Source of the DNA: Diaphorobacter caeni
GTDB taxonomy: Bacteria; Pseudomonadota; Gammaproteobacteria; Burkholderiales; Burkholderiaceae_C
NCBI RefSeq assembly: GCF_015354245.1
Contig: NZ_JADKYZ010000003.1
Location: forward strand, 248,001 to 312,000
Direction: 5' to 3'
DNA length: 64,000 nucleotides
Below, piece after piece: positions 52,284-61,320 of the stretch. The notes beneath the pieces are model-generated. The model was not told the DNA's origin, searched no databases, and was given only the letters and a program-made list of their open reading frames with translations. Positions within the stretch are counted from its first letter, which is position 1. Every line of letters begins with the position of its first letter. The position numbers and the translations under genes are program-made.

Positions 52284-53711
52284 TCAGAAGTTCAGCGTGC
52301 GCTTGTCCACGGCCAGAGCCGCTTCCTTGGTGGACTCGGACAGCGATGGGTGTGCGTGGCAGATGCGGGCGATGTCTTCGCTCGATGCCTTGAACTCCAT
52401 GGCCACCACGGCTTCGGAGATCAGCTCCGAGACCATTGGGCCAACCATGTGCACGCCCAGAATTTCGTCGGTTTCCGCGTCGGCGATGAACTTCACCATG
52501 CCGGTCGTGTCGCCCAGCGCGCGTGCGCGGCCGTTGGCGAGGAACGGGAACGAACCGGCCTTGTACTTCACGCCCTCTTCCTTGAGCTGCTGCTCGGTGC
52601 GGCCCACCCATGCCACTTCGGGGCTGGTGTAGATCACGAAAGGAATGGTGTTGAAGTTCACGTGACCATGCTGACCGGCGATGCGCTCAGCCACGGCCAC
52701 TGCCTCTTCCTCGGCCTTGTGCGCGAGCATCGGGCCGCGCACCACGTCACCCACGGCCCACACGCCCGGCAGGTTGGTCTTGCAGTCGCCATCGACCACG
52801 ATCTGGCCGCGCTCGTCGAGCGCCAGACCCACGGCTTCGGGGTTCAGGCCAATGGTGTTGGCGGTGCGGCCGATCGAGACGATCAGCTTTTCCACTTCCA
52901 GCGTCTGGGCTTCGCCCTTGGCGTTGGTGTAGGAAACGGTCACGCCCTTCTTGCCGGTCTTGACTTCGCCGACCTTCACGCCCAGCTCGATCTTCAGGCC
53001 TTGCTTGTCGAACGCCTTCTTGGCTTCCTTGGCGATCTGCTCGTCCACGGCGGGCAGGAACTTGTCCATGCCTTCGAGCACGGTGACTTCCGAGCCCAGA
53101 CGACGCCATACCGAACCCATTTCCAGGCCGATCACGCCGGAGCCAATCAGGCCCAGAGACTTGGGTGTCTTGTCCAGCGCCAGAGCGCCGTCGTTCGACA
53201 GGATGAACTCCTCATCGAACGGCACGCCAGGCAGCGCACGGGCGTTGGAGCCGGTGGCGATGACGATCTGCTTGCCGGTGATGACTTCTTCTTCCTTGCC
53301 GGCGACCTTGATCTCGTAGCCGCCTTCAGCCGCCTTCACGAACGAACCGCGGCCGTGGAAGAACGTGACCTTGTTCTTCTTGAACAGGTACAGGATGCCG
53401 TCGTTGTTCTGCTTCACGATGCCTTGCTTGCGCGAGATCATCTTGGACACGTCCATGGCCACTTCGCCGGTGGAGATGCCGTGTTCCGCAAAGTGCAGTC
53501 GGGCATGCTCGTAGTGCTCGGACGATTGCAGCAGCGCCTTCGATGGGATGCAACCCACGTTGGTGCAGGTGCCGCCAGGAGCCGCGCCGCCTTGCGCGTT
53601 CTTCCATTCGTCGATGCAGGCGACGTTGAAACCCAGTTGTGCCGCGCGGATGGCAGCGATGTAGCCGCCAGGGCCAGCGCCGATGACGACGACGTCGAAT
53701 TGCTTGCTCAT
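52284..53711 (-). CDS. lpdA: Dihydrolipoyl dehydrogenase (E3)
   Basis: The 475-residue flavoenzyme reoxidises dihydrolipoyl groups of the 2-oxoglutarate dehydrogenase complex. Visible are the FAD fold (VVVIGAGPGGYIAAIRAAQL), the redox-active disulfide (GGTCTNVGCIPSKALL, near residues 48-63), the NAD fold (LGLIGSGVIGLEMG) and the C-terminal CHAHPSLSE active-site histidine region. The frame stays open upstream, but the ATG at 53711 fits the family and overlaps the DUF2867 stop by four bases. It is the last of four genes transcribed from odhA. Confidence 0.97.
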   Translation of the reverse strand: MSKQFDVVVIGAGPGGYIAAIRAAQLGFNVACIDEWKNAQGGAAPGGTCTNVGCIPSKALLQSSEHYEHARLHFAEHGISTGEVAMDVSKMISRKQGIVKQNNDGILYLFKKNKVTFFHGRGSFVKAAEGGYEIKVAGKEEEVITGKQIVIATGSNARALPGVPFDEEFILSNDGALALDKTPKSLGLIGSGVIGLEMGSVWRRLGSEVTVLEGMDKFLPAVDEQIAKEAKKAFDKQGLKIELGVKVGEVKTGKKGVTVSYTNAKGEAQTLEVEKLIVSIGRTANTIGLNPEAVGLALDERGQIVVDGDCKTNLPGVWAVGDVVRGPMLAHKAEEEAVAVAERIAGQHGHVNFNTIPFVIYTSPEVAWVGRTEQQLKEEGVKYKAGSFPFLANGRARALGDTTGMVKFIADAETDEILGVHMVGPMVSELISEAVVAMEFKASSEDIARICHAHPSLSESTKEAALAVDKRTLNF

Positions 53712-54223
53712 GATGAGAACCTTGAAGAGAGTTTTTTCAGCATTGCGGGCACGATGATCTGGTGCGCGGGTGTGACGGGCAGCATGTAAAGCCTGCCAAA
53801 CCAGTTCTTCACGTGCACAACGGTGGAGATGACAAGCTGCCTGTCTGCCACCGACTTGAACACGGAGACGCACACATCGAGATGGCGATCCGAGTCGCCC
53901 ATCACCACTTCATCGTTGCCGACGTGCTGCAAAGAAAAAATGCCCACAGCATCACCAACACGGTAATCTGCTGCGGGCTTGTGAGTGTCGAAACCGCCCA
54001 GTCGTCCAAGATTCTTGAGCCCCAACCGTGACACCACGGCGTTGCGAAGATCCATGGCGCGCTCCACCCAATCAGGCGTTGCGCGCAGAACGTGCAGGCA
54101 GGTTTCCATTGAACCGAGCTGCGGCGCCGGATCGGCAACCGCATACGCATCTGCGTAGTAAGCGTTGTGCAGCGCAGGTGCCACAACGCTTACCTCAGGA
54201 ATGGAAACCCGTTGCGGTTTCAT
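53708..54223 (-). CDS. DUF2867 protein within the odh operon
   Basis: This 171-residue cytoplasmic protein is of the DUF2867 type (THKPAADYRVGDAVGIF, DVCVSVFK, NWFGRLYMLPVTPAHQIIVP), a family without an established function. It starts nine bases after the odhB stop, and its own stop overlaps the lpd start (ATGA), so it is translated as part of the operon between E2 and E3. This tight coupling suggests a role tied to the complex, perhaps in lipoyl or hydrophobic-ligand handling; that is inference from position. Confidence 0.78.
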   Translation of the reverse strand: MKPQRVSIPEVSVVAPALHNAYYADAYAVADPAPQLGSMETCLHVLRATPDWVERAMDLRNAVVSRLGLKNLGRLGGFDTHKPAADYRVGDAVGIFSLQHVGNDEVVMGDSDRHLDVCVSVFKSVADRQLVISTVVHVKNWFGRLYMLPVTPAHQIIVPAMLKKLSSRFSS

Positions 54224-54232
54224 GCGCCTGAA

Positions 54233-55477
54233 TTACAGGTCGAACAGCAGACGCGATGGGTCTTCCAGCGCATCCTTCATCGCCACCAGGCTCAGCACGG
54301 CTTCGCGGCCGTCGATGATGCGGTGGTCGTAGGACATGGCCAGATAGTTCATCGGACGGATCACGATCTGACCGTTTTCCACGACGGCGCGGTCCTTGGT
54401 GGCGTGCACGCCCAGAATCGCGGATTGTGGTGGGTTGATGATGGGGGTGGACATCATCGAGCCGAAGGTGCCGCCGTTGGAGATCGAGAAGGTACCGCCG
54501 GTCATGTCTTCGATGCCCAGCTTGCCGTCCTTGGCCTTCTGGCCGAATTCAGCGATCTTCTTTTCGATGTCGGCAAAGCTCATCTGGTCGGCGTTGCGCA
54601 GGATTGGCACCACCAGACCACGTGGCGAGCTGACGGCGATACCGATGTCGAAGTAACCGTGGTAGACGATGTCGTTGCCGTCGATCGAGGCGTTCACCGC
54701 AGGGAACTTCTTCAGCGCGTGCACGGCGGCCTTCACGAAGAAGGACATGAAGCCCAGCTTCACGCCGTGTTCCTTGACGAAGGAGTCCTGGAACTTCTTG
54801 CGCATGTCCATCACGGGAGCCATGTTCACTTCGTTGAACGTGGTCAGGATGGCGTTGGTGGCTTGCGACTGCAGCAGACGCTCGGCGATGCGGGCGCGCA
54901 GACGGGTCATCGGCACGCGCTGTTCAGGGCGATCGCCCAGGCTGACGGCAGGAGCGGCCACTTGCGGCAAAGCGGTCGTAGGCACGCCGGTGGGGATGGC
55001 GGCGCCGCCCTTGATGGCGGACAGAGCATCACCCTTGGTCACGCGGCCGTCCTTGCCCGACCCTGCCACGTTGGCAGCGGACAGGTTGTTGTCGGCGAGG
55101 ATCTTGGCGGCAGCGGGCATGGCCACGCCAGCCTTGCTGTTGTTGCTTGCAGCGGCGGCTGCGGCAGGCGCGGCGGCGGGAGCTGCTGCTGCCGCGGCTG
55201 GAGCGGCGGCGGCAGGTGCAGCGGCGCCAGCGACGGCTTCGCTGTCGATCTTGGCGATCACTTGCTCAGCGGTCACGGTCGCGCCGTCGCCTTGCAGGAT
55301 TTCGGTCAGCACGCCAGCGGAGGGAGCCGGCACTTCGAGCACGACCTTGTCGGTTTCGATTTCGATCAGGATTTCGTCGACCGCGACTGCGTCACCGGCC
55401 TTCTTCTTCCAGTTGAGCATGGTCGCTTCGGTGATCGACTCGGAGAGCTGTGGGACTTTGACGTCAACAATAGCCAT
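54233..55477 (-). CDS. odhB: 2-Oxoglutarate dehydrogenase E2 (dihydrolipoyl succinyltransferase)
   Basis: The 414-residue E2 subunit has a lipoyl domain (residues 1-77, lipoyl lysine in [11 protein letters not shown]), an Ala/Pro-rich linker, a peripheral-subunit-binding domain ([20 protein letters not shown], near 125-150) and the catalytic domain ending with [20 protein letters not shown]. It transfers succinyl groups to CoA. The Ala-rich linker (about residues 82-118) is GC-rich and repetitive. The start at 55477 is the family start; odhA lies 103 bp upstream. Confidence 0.97.
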   Translation of the reverse strand: MAIVDVKVPQLSESITEATMLNWKKKAGDAVAVDEILIEIETDKVVLEVPAPSAGVLTEILQGDGATVTAEQVIAKIDSEAVAGAAAPAAAAPAAAAAAPAAAPAAAAAASNNSKAGVAMPAAAKILADNNLSAANVAGSGKDGRVTKGDALSAIKGGAAIPTGVPTTALPQVAAPAVSLGDRPEQRVPMTRLRARIAERLLQSQATNAILTTFNEVNMAPVMDMRKKFQDSFVKEHGVKLGFMSFFVKAAVHALKKFPAVNASIDGNDIVYHGYFDIGIAVSSPRGLVVPILRNADQMSFADIEKKIAEFGQKAKDGKLGIEDMTGGTFSISNGGTFGSMMSTPIINPPQSAILGVHATKDRAVVENGQIVIRPMNYLAMSYDHRIIDGREAVLSLVAMKDALEDPSRLLFDL

Positions 55478-55580
55478 TTTTATTTCTTCCAAAAAGTGTT
55501 CTGTACTGATTGGAGACTGTCCGCGCGCATCGCCGGGGAGGCACGCGGAGCCGTCTCACGTAATGATTGGGTTTCCAGCC

Positions 55581-58460
55581 TTACTTGGTCAGGACAAAAC
55601 CCTTGAGCTTGCCGAATGCGCCGTCGACCAGCGCCTTCTGCTGCTCCTGGTGCAGGTGCGAGTAACCCACGGCAGGCGACGCGGATGCGGCGCGACCGGA
55701 GTAGCCCAGCTTCTGGCCGTCTTGCATGTTCTCGTGGATATTGTGCTGGATGAAGAACCAGGCACCCTGATTCTGTGGCTCGTCCTGGCACCACACGATG
55801 TCTGCAGCGTTGCTGTACTTCTTGACTTCGGCAGCGAATGCCTTGTGCGGGAAGGGGTACAGCTGTTCAACGCGGATGATGGCCACGTCGTCGATCTTGG
55901 CTTCGGCGCGCTTCTTCACCAGGTCGTAGTACACCTTGCCCGAGCATGCGACGATGCGCTTGACCTTGGCGGCGTTCTTGACGATGGCGTCGTCCTGTTC
56001 CGGCAGCACGGTGTGGAACGAGCCCTTGGTGAACTCGGTCAGTGGCGATGTGGCGTCCTTGTTGCGCAGCAGCGACTTGGGCGTCATGATCACCAGAGGC
56101 TTGCGCAGATTGCGCACCTGCTGGCGACGCAGCACGTGGAAGATCTGGCTGGCCGTGGTCGGCTGCACGATCTGCATGTTGGTGTCGGCAGCCAGCTGCA
56201 TGAAGCGCTCAAGGCGTGCAGAGCTGTGCTCTGGGCCCTGACCTTCGTAGCCGTGCGGCAGCATCAGCGTCAGGCCGTTGATACGGCCCCACTTCACTTC
56301 ACCGGAGGCGATGAACTGGTCGATCACGACCTGAGCGCCGTTGGCGAAGTCGCCGAACTGGGCTTCCCAGATCACGAGCGTGTTCGGGTCGTTGGACGCG
56401 TAGCCGTATTCGAAGGCCAGAACGGCTTCTTCGGACAGGATGGAGTCGATCACGGTGAACGGTGCCTGGTTCTCGGCCACGTTCTGCAGCGGAATGTAGG
56501 TGCCTTCGCTCCACTTTTCGCGCTTCTGGTCGTGAATCACGGCATGACGGTGCGTGAACGTGCCACGGCCGCAGTCTTCACCGGACAGACGCACGGGGTA
56601 GCCCGATGCCACCAGCGAGGCGAATGCCATGTGCTCGCCCATGCCCCAGTCGACGTTGATCTCGCCACGGCCCATGGCCGCACGGTCATCGTAGACCTTC
56701 TTCACGAGGGCGTGAGGCGTCACGCCTTCGGGAATGGTGGTGATGCGCTCAGCCACGCGCTTCCATTCGGTCAGCGGGATGGCGGTGTCGCCGGCGTCCG
56801 TCCACTTCTGGTTCAGGAACGGGCTCCAGTCCACGGCGTACTTGCTCTTGAAGTTGGTGAGCACCGGGTCAGCCGTGTGCTTGCCTTCGTCCATGGCGGC
56901 GCGGAAGGCCTTGACCATGTCGTCGCCCAGCGTGTCGCCCAAGCCCTGCGCAGCCAGCTTGTCGGCGTACAGCTTGCGGGTGCCGGGGTGCGCGCCGATC
57001 TTCTTGTACATCAGCGGCTGGGTCAGAGCGGGAGTGTCCTGCTCGTTGTGGCCCAGCTTGCGGAAGCAGATGATGTCGACGACCACGTCCTTGTCGAATT
57101 CCATGCGGAATTCCAGAGCCAGTTGCGTGGCCAGTGCCACGGCTTCCGGATCATCGCCGTTCACGTGCAGAACCGGCGACTCGATCATCTTGACGATGTC
57201 GGTGCAATACAGCGTCGAGCGCGCATCGCGTGGGTCCGACGTGGTGAAGCCGATCTGGTTGTTGATGATGATGTGGACCGTACCGCCTGTGGAGTAGCCA
57301 CGGGTCTGGGCCAGTGCCAGAGTTTCCTGGTTCACGCCCTGACCGGCAAAAGCGGCGTCACCGTGCACCAGCACGGGCAGCACTTGCTTGCCGCGTGGGT
57401 CGGCGCGGCGATCCATGCGCGAACGCACGGAGCCTTCCACCACCGGATTCACGATTTCCAGATGCGACGGGTTGAACGCCAGCGACAGGTGAACCGGGCC
57501 ACCGGCCGTCGTCACGTCGGAGCTGAAGCCCTGGTGGTACTTCACGTCGCCCGATGGCAGGTCTTCAGGAGCGGTGTGGTCGAACTCGGCGAACAGGTCC
57601 TTGGGCATCTTGCCCAGTGTGTTCACCAGCACGTTCAGGCGGCCACGGTGGGCCATGCCGATCACGACTTCCTGAATACCCTTCTGGCCAGCGGAGTTGA
57701 TCAGCTCGTCCATCGCGGCGATGAACGATTCGCCGCCTTCCAGCGAGAAACGCTTCTGGCCGACGTACTTGGTGTGCAGGTAGCGCTCGAGGCCTTCGGC
57801 TGCGGTCAGGCGGTCGAGAATGCGCTTCTTCTTGGCGGCGTCGAAACTGGGCTTGCTGCGGATCGTTTCGAGCTTCTGCTGCCACCAGCGCTTCTGGTTC
57901 TGGTCGGTGGCGTACATGTATTCGACACCCAGAGTGCCGCAATACGTTTCGCGCAGAGCGTTGATCAGCTCGCGCAGGGGCATGGTTTCCTTGCCGAAGA
58001 ACGTGTTGCTCGTATTGAACACGGTCTCTTGGTCGGCATCGGTGAAGCCGTAGAACGATGGCTCCAGCTCGGGAATTTCGGGGCGCTCGGTGCGCTTCAG
58101 GGGATCCAGGTCAGCCCAACGTTGGCCGACATTGCGGTAGGCGGCGATCAGCTGTTGAACGGCGGTGCGCTTGCGGCCCAGTTCCGAGTCAGCGCCGGAG
58201 GCAACGACCACCTGTGTGCCACCCTGCTTGGCGCGCTCGGCGAAAGCGTTGATGACGGGCATGTGGGGCACGTCCTTGGCATTGGTGCCATCGACTGCCG
58301 GGACATGCTGCAGTGCATCAAAGTACTCGCGCCAGGAATCAGGAACGCTGCCGGGGTTGGCCAGATAGTTCTCATACATCTCTTCCACGTACGGCGCGTT
58401 GCCGCCGAAGAGATACGTGTTGCCTTGGTAGGCTTTGTATACGGATGTGGGTTCGCTCAT
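55581..58460 (-). CDS. odhA: 2-Oxoglutarate dehydrogenase E1
   Basis: The 959-residue thiamine-pyrophosphate enzyme decarboxylates 2-oxoglutarate. It has the E1 N-terminal segment that contacts E2 (NAPYVEEMYENYLANPGSVP), the TPP/magnesium region with IGMAHRGRLNVLVNTLGK, HGDAAFAGQGVNQETL and HIIINNQIGFTTSDPRDARS, and the transketolase-like C-terminal half (LPHGYEGQGPEHSSARLERF). The start at 58460 (MSEPTSVYKAY) is the usual one. It is the first gene of odhA-odhB-DUF2867-lpd and uses TPP made by the thi genes in this window. Confidence 0.97.
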   Translation of the reverse strand: MSEPTSVYKAYQGNTYLFGGNAPYVEEMYENYLANPGSVPDSWREYFDALQHVPAVDGTNAKDVPHMPVINAFAERAKQGGTQVVVASGADSELGRKRTAVQQLIAAYRNVGQRWADLDPLKRTERPEIPELEPSFYGFTDADQETVFNTSNTFFGKETMPLRELINALRETYCGTLGVEYMYATDQNQKRWWQQKLETIRSKPSFDAAKKKRILDRLTAAEGLERYLHTKYVGQKRFSLEGGESFIAAMDELINSAGQKGIQEVVIGMAHRGRLNVLVNTLGKMPKDLFAEFDHTAPEDLPSGDVKYHQGFSSDVTTAGGPVHLSLAFNPSHLEIVNPVVEGSVRSRMDRRADPRGKQVLPVLVHGDAAFAGQGVNQETLALAQTRGYSTGGTVHIIINNQIGFTTSDPRDARSTLYCTDIVKMIESPVLHVNGDDPEAVALATQLALEFRMEFDKDVVVDIICFRKLGHNEQDTPALTQPLMYKKIGAHPGTRKLYADKLAAQGLGDTLGDDMVKAFRAAMDEGKHTADPVLTNFKSKYAVDWSPFLNQKWTDAGDTAIPLTEWKRVAERITTIPEGVTPHALVKKVYDDRAAMGRGEINVDWGMGEHMAFASLVASGYPVRLSGEDCGRGTFTHRHAVIHDQKREKWSEGTYIPLQNVAENQAPFTVIDSILSEEAVLAFEYGYASNDPNTLVIWEAQFGDFANGAQVVIDQFIASGEVKWGRINGLTLMLPHGYEGQGPEHSSARLERFMQLAADTNMQIVQPTTASQIFHVLRRQQVRNLRKPLVIMTPKSLLRNKDATSPLTEFTKGSFHTVLPEQDDAIVKNAAKVKRIVACSGKVYYDLVKKRAEAKIDDVAIIRVEQLYPFPHKAFAAEVKKYSNAADIVWCQDEPQNQGAWFFIQHNIHENMQDGQKLGYSGRAASASPAVGYSHLHQEQQKALVDGAFGKLKGFVLTK

Positions 58461-58708
58461 TGTTCCGCTCACCTCTGCTTCCCTTCAGGAAGCTTTAGCT
58501 GGTTAGTAAACCTTCCGCGTCACGGCTGAACCGGTTGGCGGATGCGACTGTGGCAGGGGAAGGGCCTAAGTACGAGCGGTATTGTGCCATTGAAGTTCAA
58601 TGGGCGTATGACGACTTGACGTCGGACATGCACTTATTCGTAACTGCGCAACGCCTTTTTCCGGCGCATCTCGCGTACATTTGCCGAAATCCGCCTCAAA
58701 TGCGCCTT

Positions 58709-59818
58709 ATGAAATCACAAACCCTGCAGCAACGCACCTTTTTGCTGATTCTGATATCGGTAACCCTCGCTTTCTTCGGGATCCTCTGGCCCTATGCATT
58801 TGCCGTGTTCTGGGGGGTCGTGCTGGCGATCCTCTTCGCCCCACTTCAGAAATGGCTATTGCAGCGCATGCCCAAGCGCAAAAACTGGGCCGCGCTGATC
58901 ACGTTGAGCGTCTGTCTGCTGCTGGTGATTCTGCCGCTGCTGCTGATCATCACCTCGCTGGTCACGGAGGCCGGAGCCATCTACGAACGCCTGAAGTCCG
59001 GCCAGCTCAACGTCGGCAGCTATCTGCAGACCGTCATGAAGGCCCTGCCCGGCTGGGCGCTGCAACTGCTGGACCATTTTCACCTGACCTCGATGGCCGA
59101 GGTCGAGGCCCGCCTCGCCAAATTCAGCGCACAGGCCAGCCAGTTCCTCGCCACCAAGGCGGTGGACGTGGGCTCGAACACGCTGCAGTTCGTCGTCGGC
59201 TTCGGCGTGATGCTGTATCTGCTGTTCTTCCTGCTGCGCGACGGCAGCGCCCTGGCCGCCCGCATCCGCGACGCAGTGCCGCTTGACCCCATGCACAAGC
59301 GCAAACTGGCCGTCAAGTTCACCACCGTGATCCGCGCCACCGTCAAGGGCAACATCGCCGTCGCCGCCGTTCAGGGCGCGCTTGGCGGGCTGATCTTCTG
59401 GATTCTCGGCATCCAGGGCCCCGTGCTCTGGGGCGTGATCATGGCGTTTCTCTCGCTCCTGCCCGCCGTCGGCGCAGCGCTGATCTGGGCTCCGGTCGCC
59501 ATCTACTTTTTCGCCACCGGTGCGATGTGGCAAGGTGCCGTGCTGGTCGCCTTCTGCGCGGGCATCATCGGCTCAGTCGACAACATCCTGCGCCCTCTTC
59601 TGGTCGGCAAGGACACCAAGCTGCCCGACTACGTGGTGCTGATCTCCACGCTCGGGGGCATGGCGATCTTCGGCATCAGCGGTTTCGTGATCGGACCGAT
59701 GGTGGCTGCGCTGTTCAATGCGGCGTGGGACCTGTTCTCCCCACCCGCAGACAGCGAGGACACGGCCGAGACGGCTTCCGCATCTCCAGCCCTCGAGCAC
59801 GACAAGTCCGTCAAGTAG
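58709..59818 (+). CDS. AI-2E (PerM) family transporter
   Basis: This 369-residue inner-membrane protein has about eight helices of the AI-2E/PerM family: an N-terminal hairpin (LLILISVTLAFFGILWP), a soluble loop (about 90-155), and a C-terminal bundle with the conserved PAVGAALIWAP and the DNILRPLLVG motif. Despite the family name the substrate is usually unknown; exporters of AI-2 and sodium/proton antiporters are both described. Starts at 58700 and 58709 are equivalent; longer frames reach 58535 without support. It is divergent from odhA. Confidence 0.87.
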   Translation: MKSQTLQQRTFLLILISVTLAFFGILWPYAFAVFWGVVLAILFAPLQKWLLQRMPKRKNWAALITLSVCLLLVILPLLLIITSLVTEAGAIYERLKSGQLNVGSYLQTVMKALPGWALQLLDHFHLTSMAEVEARLAKFSAQASQFLATKAVDVGSNTLQFVVGFGVMLYLLFFLLRDGSALAARIRDAVPLDPMHKRKLAVKFTTVIRATVKGNIAVAAVQGALGGLIFWILGIQGPVLWGVIMAFLSLLPAVGAALIWAPVAIYFFATGAMWQGAVLVAFCAGIIGSVDNILRPLLVGKDTKLPDYVVLISTLGGMAIFGISGFVIGPMVAALFNAAWDLFSPPADSEDTAETASASPALEHDKSVK

Positions 59819-59857
59819 CGCGCCCGGCCACCGCGCCAGGCCCGCGCGGCCACCGCA

Positions 59858-60838
59858 TCATTCCGGCTGGATCCCGGCCGCCTTGATCACCTTGCCCCAC
59901 TTCAGCGCATCGGCCGCCTGGAACTGCGCAAGTTCTTCGGGCGTGGTGGTCCAGGCTTCCGATCCGGCAGTCTGGTAGAACGACTTGGCCGCCGCGCTCT
60001 GCGTGGCTTGCTTGAGCAGCTCGTTCAGGCGCGCGACCACCTCCTTGGGCGTTCCGGCGGGCACATAGGCCGCGAACCAGTAGCCCATGTCGTAGCCCTT
60101 CACGCCCGCCTCGTCGAGCGTGGGCACCTCGGGCAGCTGCGCGCTGCGCACCTTGGTGGAGTACCCCAGCGCCTTGAGCTTGCCCGACTTGATCTGCGGA
60201 ACGCCGGTCGAGGTGTCGGTGATCATCAGGTCGATCTGCCCGCCGAGCAGATCGGTGATCGCGAGCGGATTGCTCTTGTAGGGCACATGCAGGATGTCCA
60301 CGCCCGCGAGCTGCTTGAGCATTTCGCCCGCAACGCGGCTGGACGAGCTGCCACTGCCGAACGAGAGCTTGCCGGGCGCGGCCTTGGCGGCGGCGATCAG
60401 ATCGCCAACGTTCTTGTAAGGCGCGGCGGCGTTCACCACCAGCACCTGCCCGCCCTTGCCCAGCCCCGTGACCGGCGCGAAATCCTTCACCGGGTCATAC
60501 GGCAGCTTCTTGTACAGATGCTCGTTCGCCGACTGTGTGGTGTTGGTGGTGATGAGCACCGTGTAGCCATCAGGGGCCGCCTTGGAGACGAACTGCGCGG
60601 CGATCATGCCGCTCGCGCCAGCCTTGTTGTCAACGATGACGGACTGCTTGGAGTCAGTCGTCACCGACTGGCCGACGGCGCGCGCCAGCAGATCGGTGGC
60701 GCTGCCCGCCGCGAACGGCACCACGAAGGTGATGGGCTTGGCCGGATAGTCCGCCGCGTGGGCCTGCACGCCGAGCGTGGCGGCGACGGTGACGGCGGCC
60801 ATTGCCAACGCGTGGCGGCGGGTCGAAGTTGAATTCAT
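59858..60838 (-). CDS. Tripartite tricarboxylate transporter (Bug/TctC) binding protein
   Basis: The 326-residue periplasmic protein has a signal peptide (residues 1-29, VQAHAADYP) and the Bug family pattern: YPAKPITFVVPFAAGSATD, VIVDNKAGASGMIAA, DGYTVLITTNTT, GSGSSSSRVAGEMLK. It captures a carboxylate for uptake; no TctA/TctB membrane genes are adjacent, as is normal for orphan Bug proteins in Comamonadaceae. GGAG nine bases upstream supports 60838. It is the third gene of an AtuA-like operon, so its ligand may be the acid degraded by that pathway. Confidence 0.88.
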   Translation of the reverse strand: MNSTSTRRHALAMAAVTVAATLGVQAHAADYPAKPITFVVPFAAGSATDLLARAVGQSVTTDSKQSVIVDNKAGASGMIAAQFVSKAAPDGYTVLITTNTTQSANEHLYKKLPYDPVKDFAPVTGLGKGGQVLVVNAAAPYKNVGDLIAAAKAAPGKLSFGSGSSSSRVAGEMLKQLAGVDILHVPYKSNPLAITDLLGGQIDLMITDTSTGVPQIKSGKLKALGYSTKVRSAQLPEVPTLDEAGVKGYDMGYWFAAYVPAGTPKEVVARLNELLKQATQSAAAKSFYQTAGSEAWTTTPEELAQFQAADALKWGKVIKAAGIQPE

Positions 60839-60920
60839 GCGTGTTGTCTCCTGCATTTTCAAGTGGATGGAAAGTGTGGTTGTTGAAATGGTGTCCAGAC
60901 ATGGGGCGCTGTGCGCAGCC

Positions 60921-61301
60921 TCAGCGCTCCGGCCTGACGAGATGGGCCTGCAGATGCGGCGGCACCGTCACCTGCAGATCGAGCAGCAGGAAGGACAGCG
61001 CCTTGCCGTGGCTGTCGAGGTTCAGCGCGTCGTTCACGCCGCCGTCGAGCACCTCGTCGAGCACGAAATTCATCGCCTGCAATGTGGGAAGCAGATGGCG
61101 CTTGACGGCGCTGGGATGGCGCAGCGCGAACTGCTTTGCCACGCGCGCCTCGGTCACCTGCTCGACCAGCAGATCCCAGAGCGCCGGATGCCAGGCGATC
61201 ACGCTGATGTTGGAGCGGTTGCCCTTGTCGCCGGTGCGGCCATGAGCGAGGTGACGCAGCGCCACGCTCATGGCCTTGTCCGGTTGGGGGGATGGGTTCA
61301 T
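60921..61301 (-). CDS. AtuA-related C-terminal domain protein
   Basis: This 126-residue protein corresponds to the small C-terminal domain found after DUF1446 in AtuA proteins (LRHLAHGRTGDKGNRSNIS, IAWHPALWDLLVEQVTEARV, NFVLDEVLDGGVNDALNLDS). An AGGAG site seven bases upstream supports the start at 61301, 19 bases after the AtuA stop. AtuA and this domain occur as one chain or as two adjacent genes; here they are split. They are probably subunits of one enzyme acting on acyl-CoA or terpenoid acids. Confidence 0.82.
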   Translation of the reverse strand: MNPSPQPDKAMSVALRHLAHGRTGDKGNRSNISVIAWHPALWDLLVEQVTEARVAKQFALRHPSAVKRHLLPTLQAMNFVLDEVLDGGVNDALNLDSHGKALSFLLLDLQVTVPPHLQAHLVRPER

Positions 61302-61320
61302 GACAATCTCCTGCCGCCGT

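Noticed and set aside
54669-58529. Plus-strand open frame of about 1286 codons opposite odhB and odhA
   Set aside because: The complementary strand codes for full-length OdhA and part of OdhB; the antisense product shows no recognisable family and low-complexity stretches.
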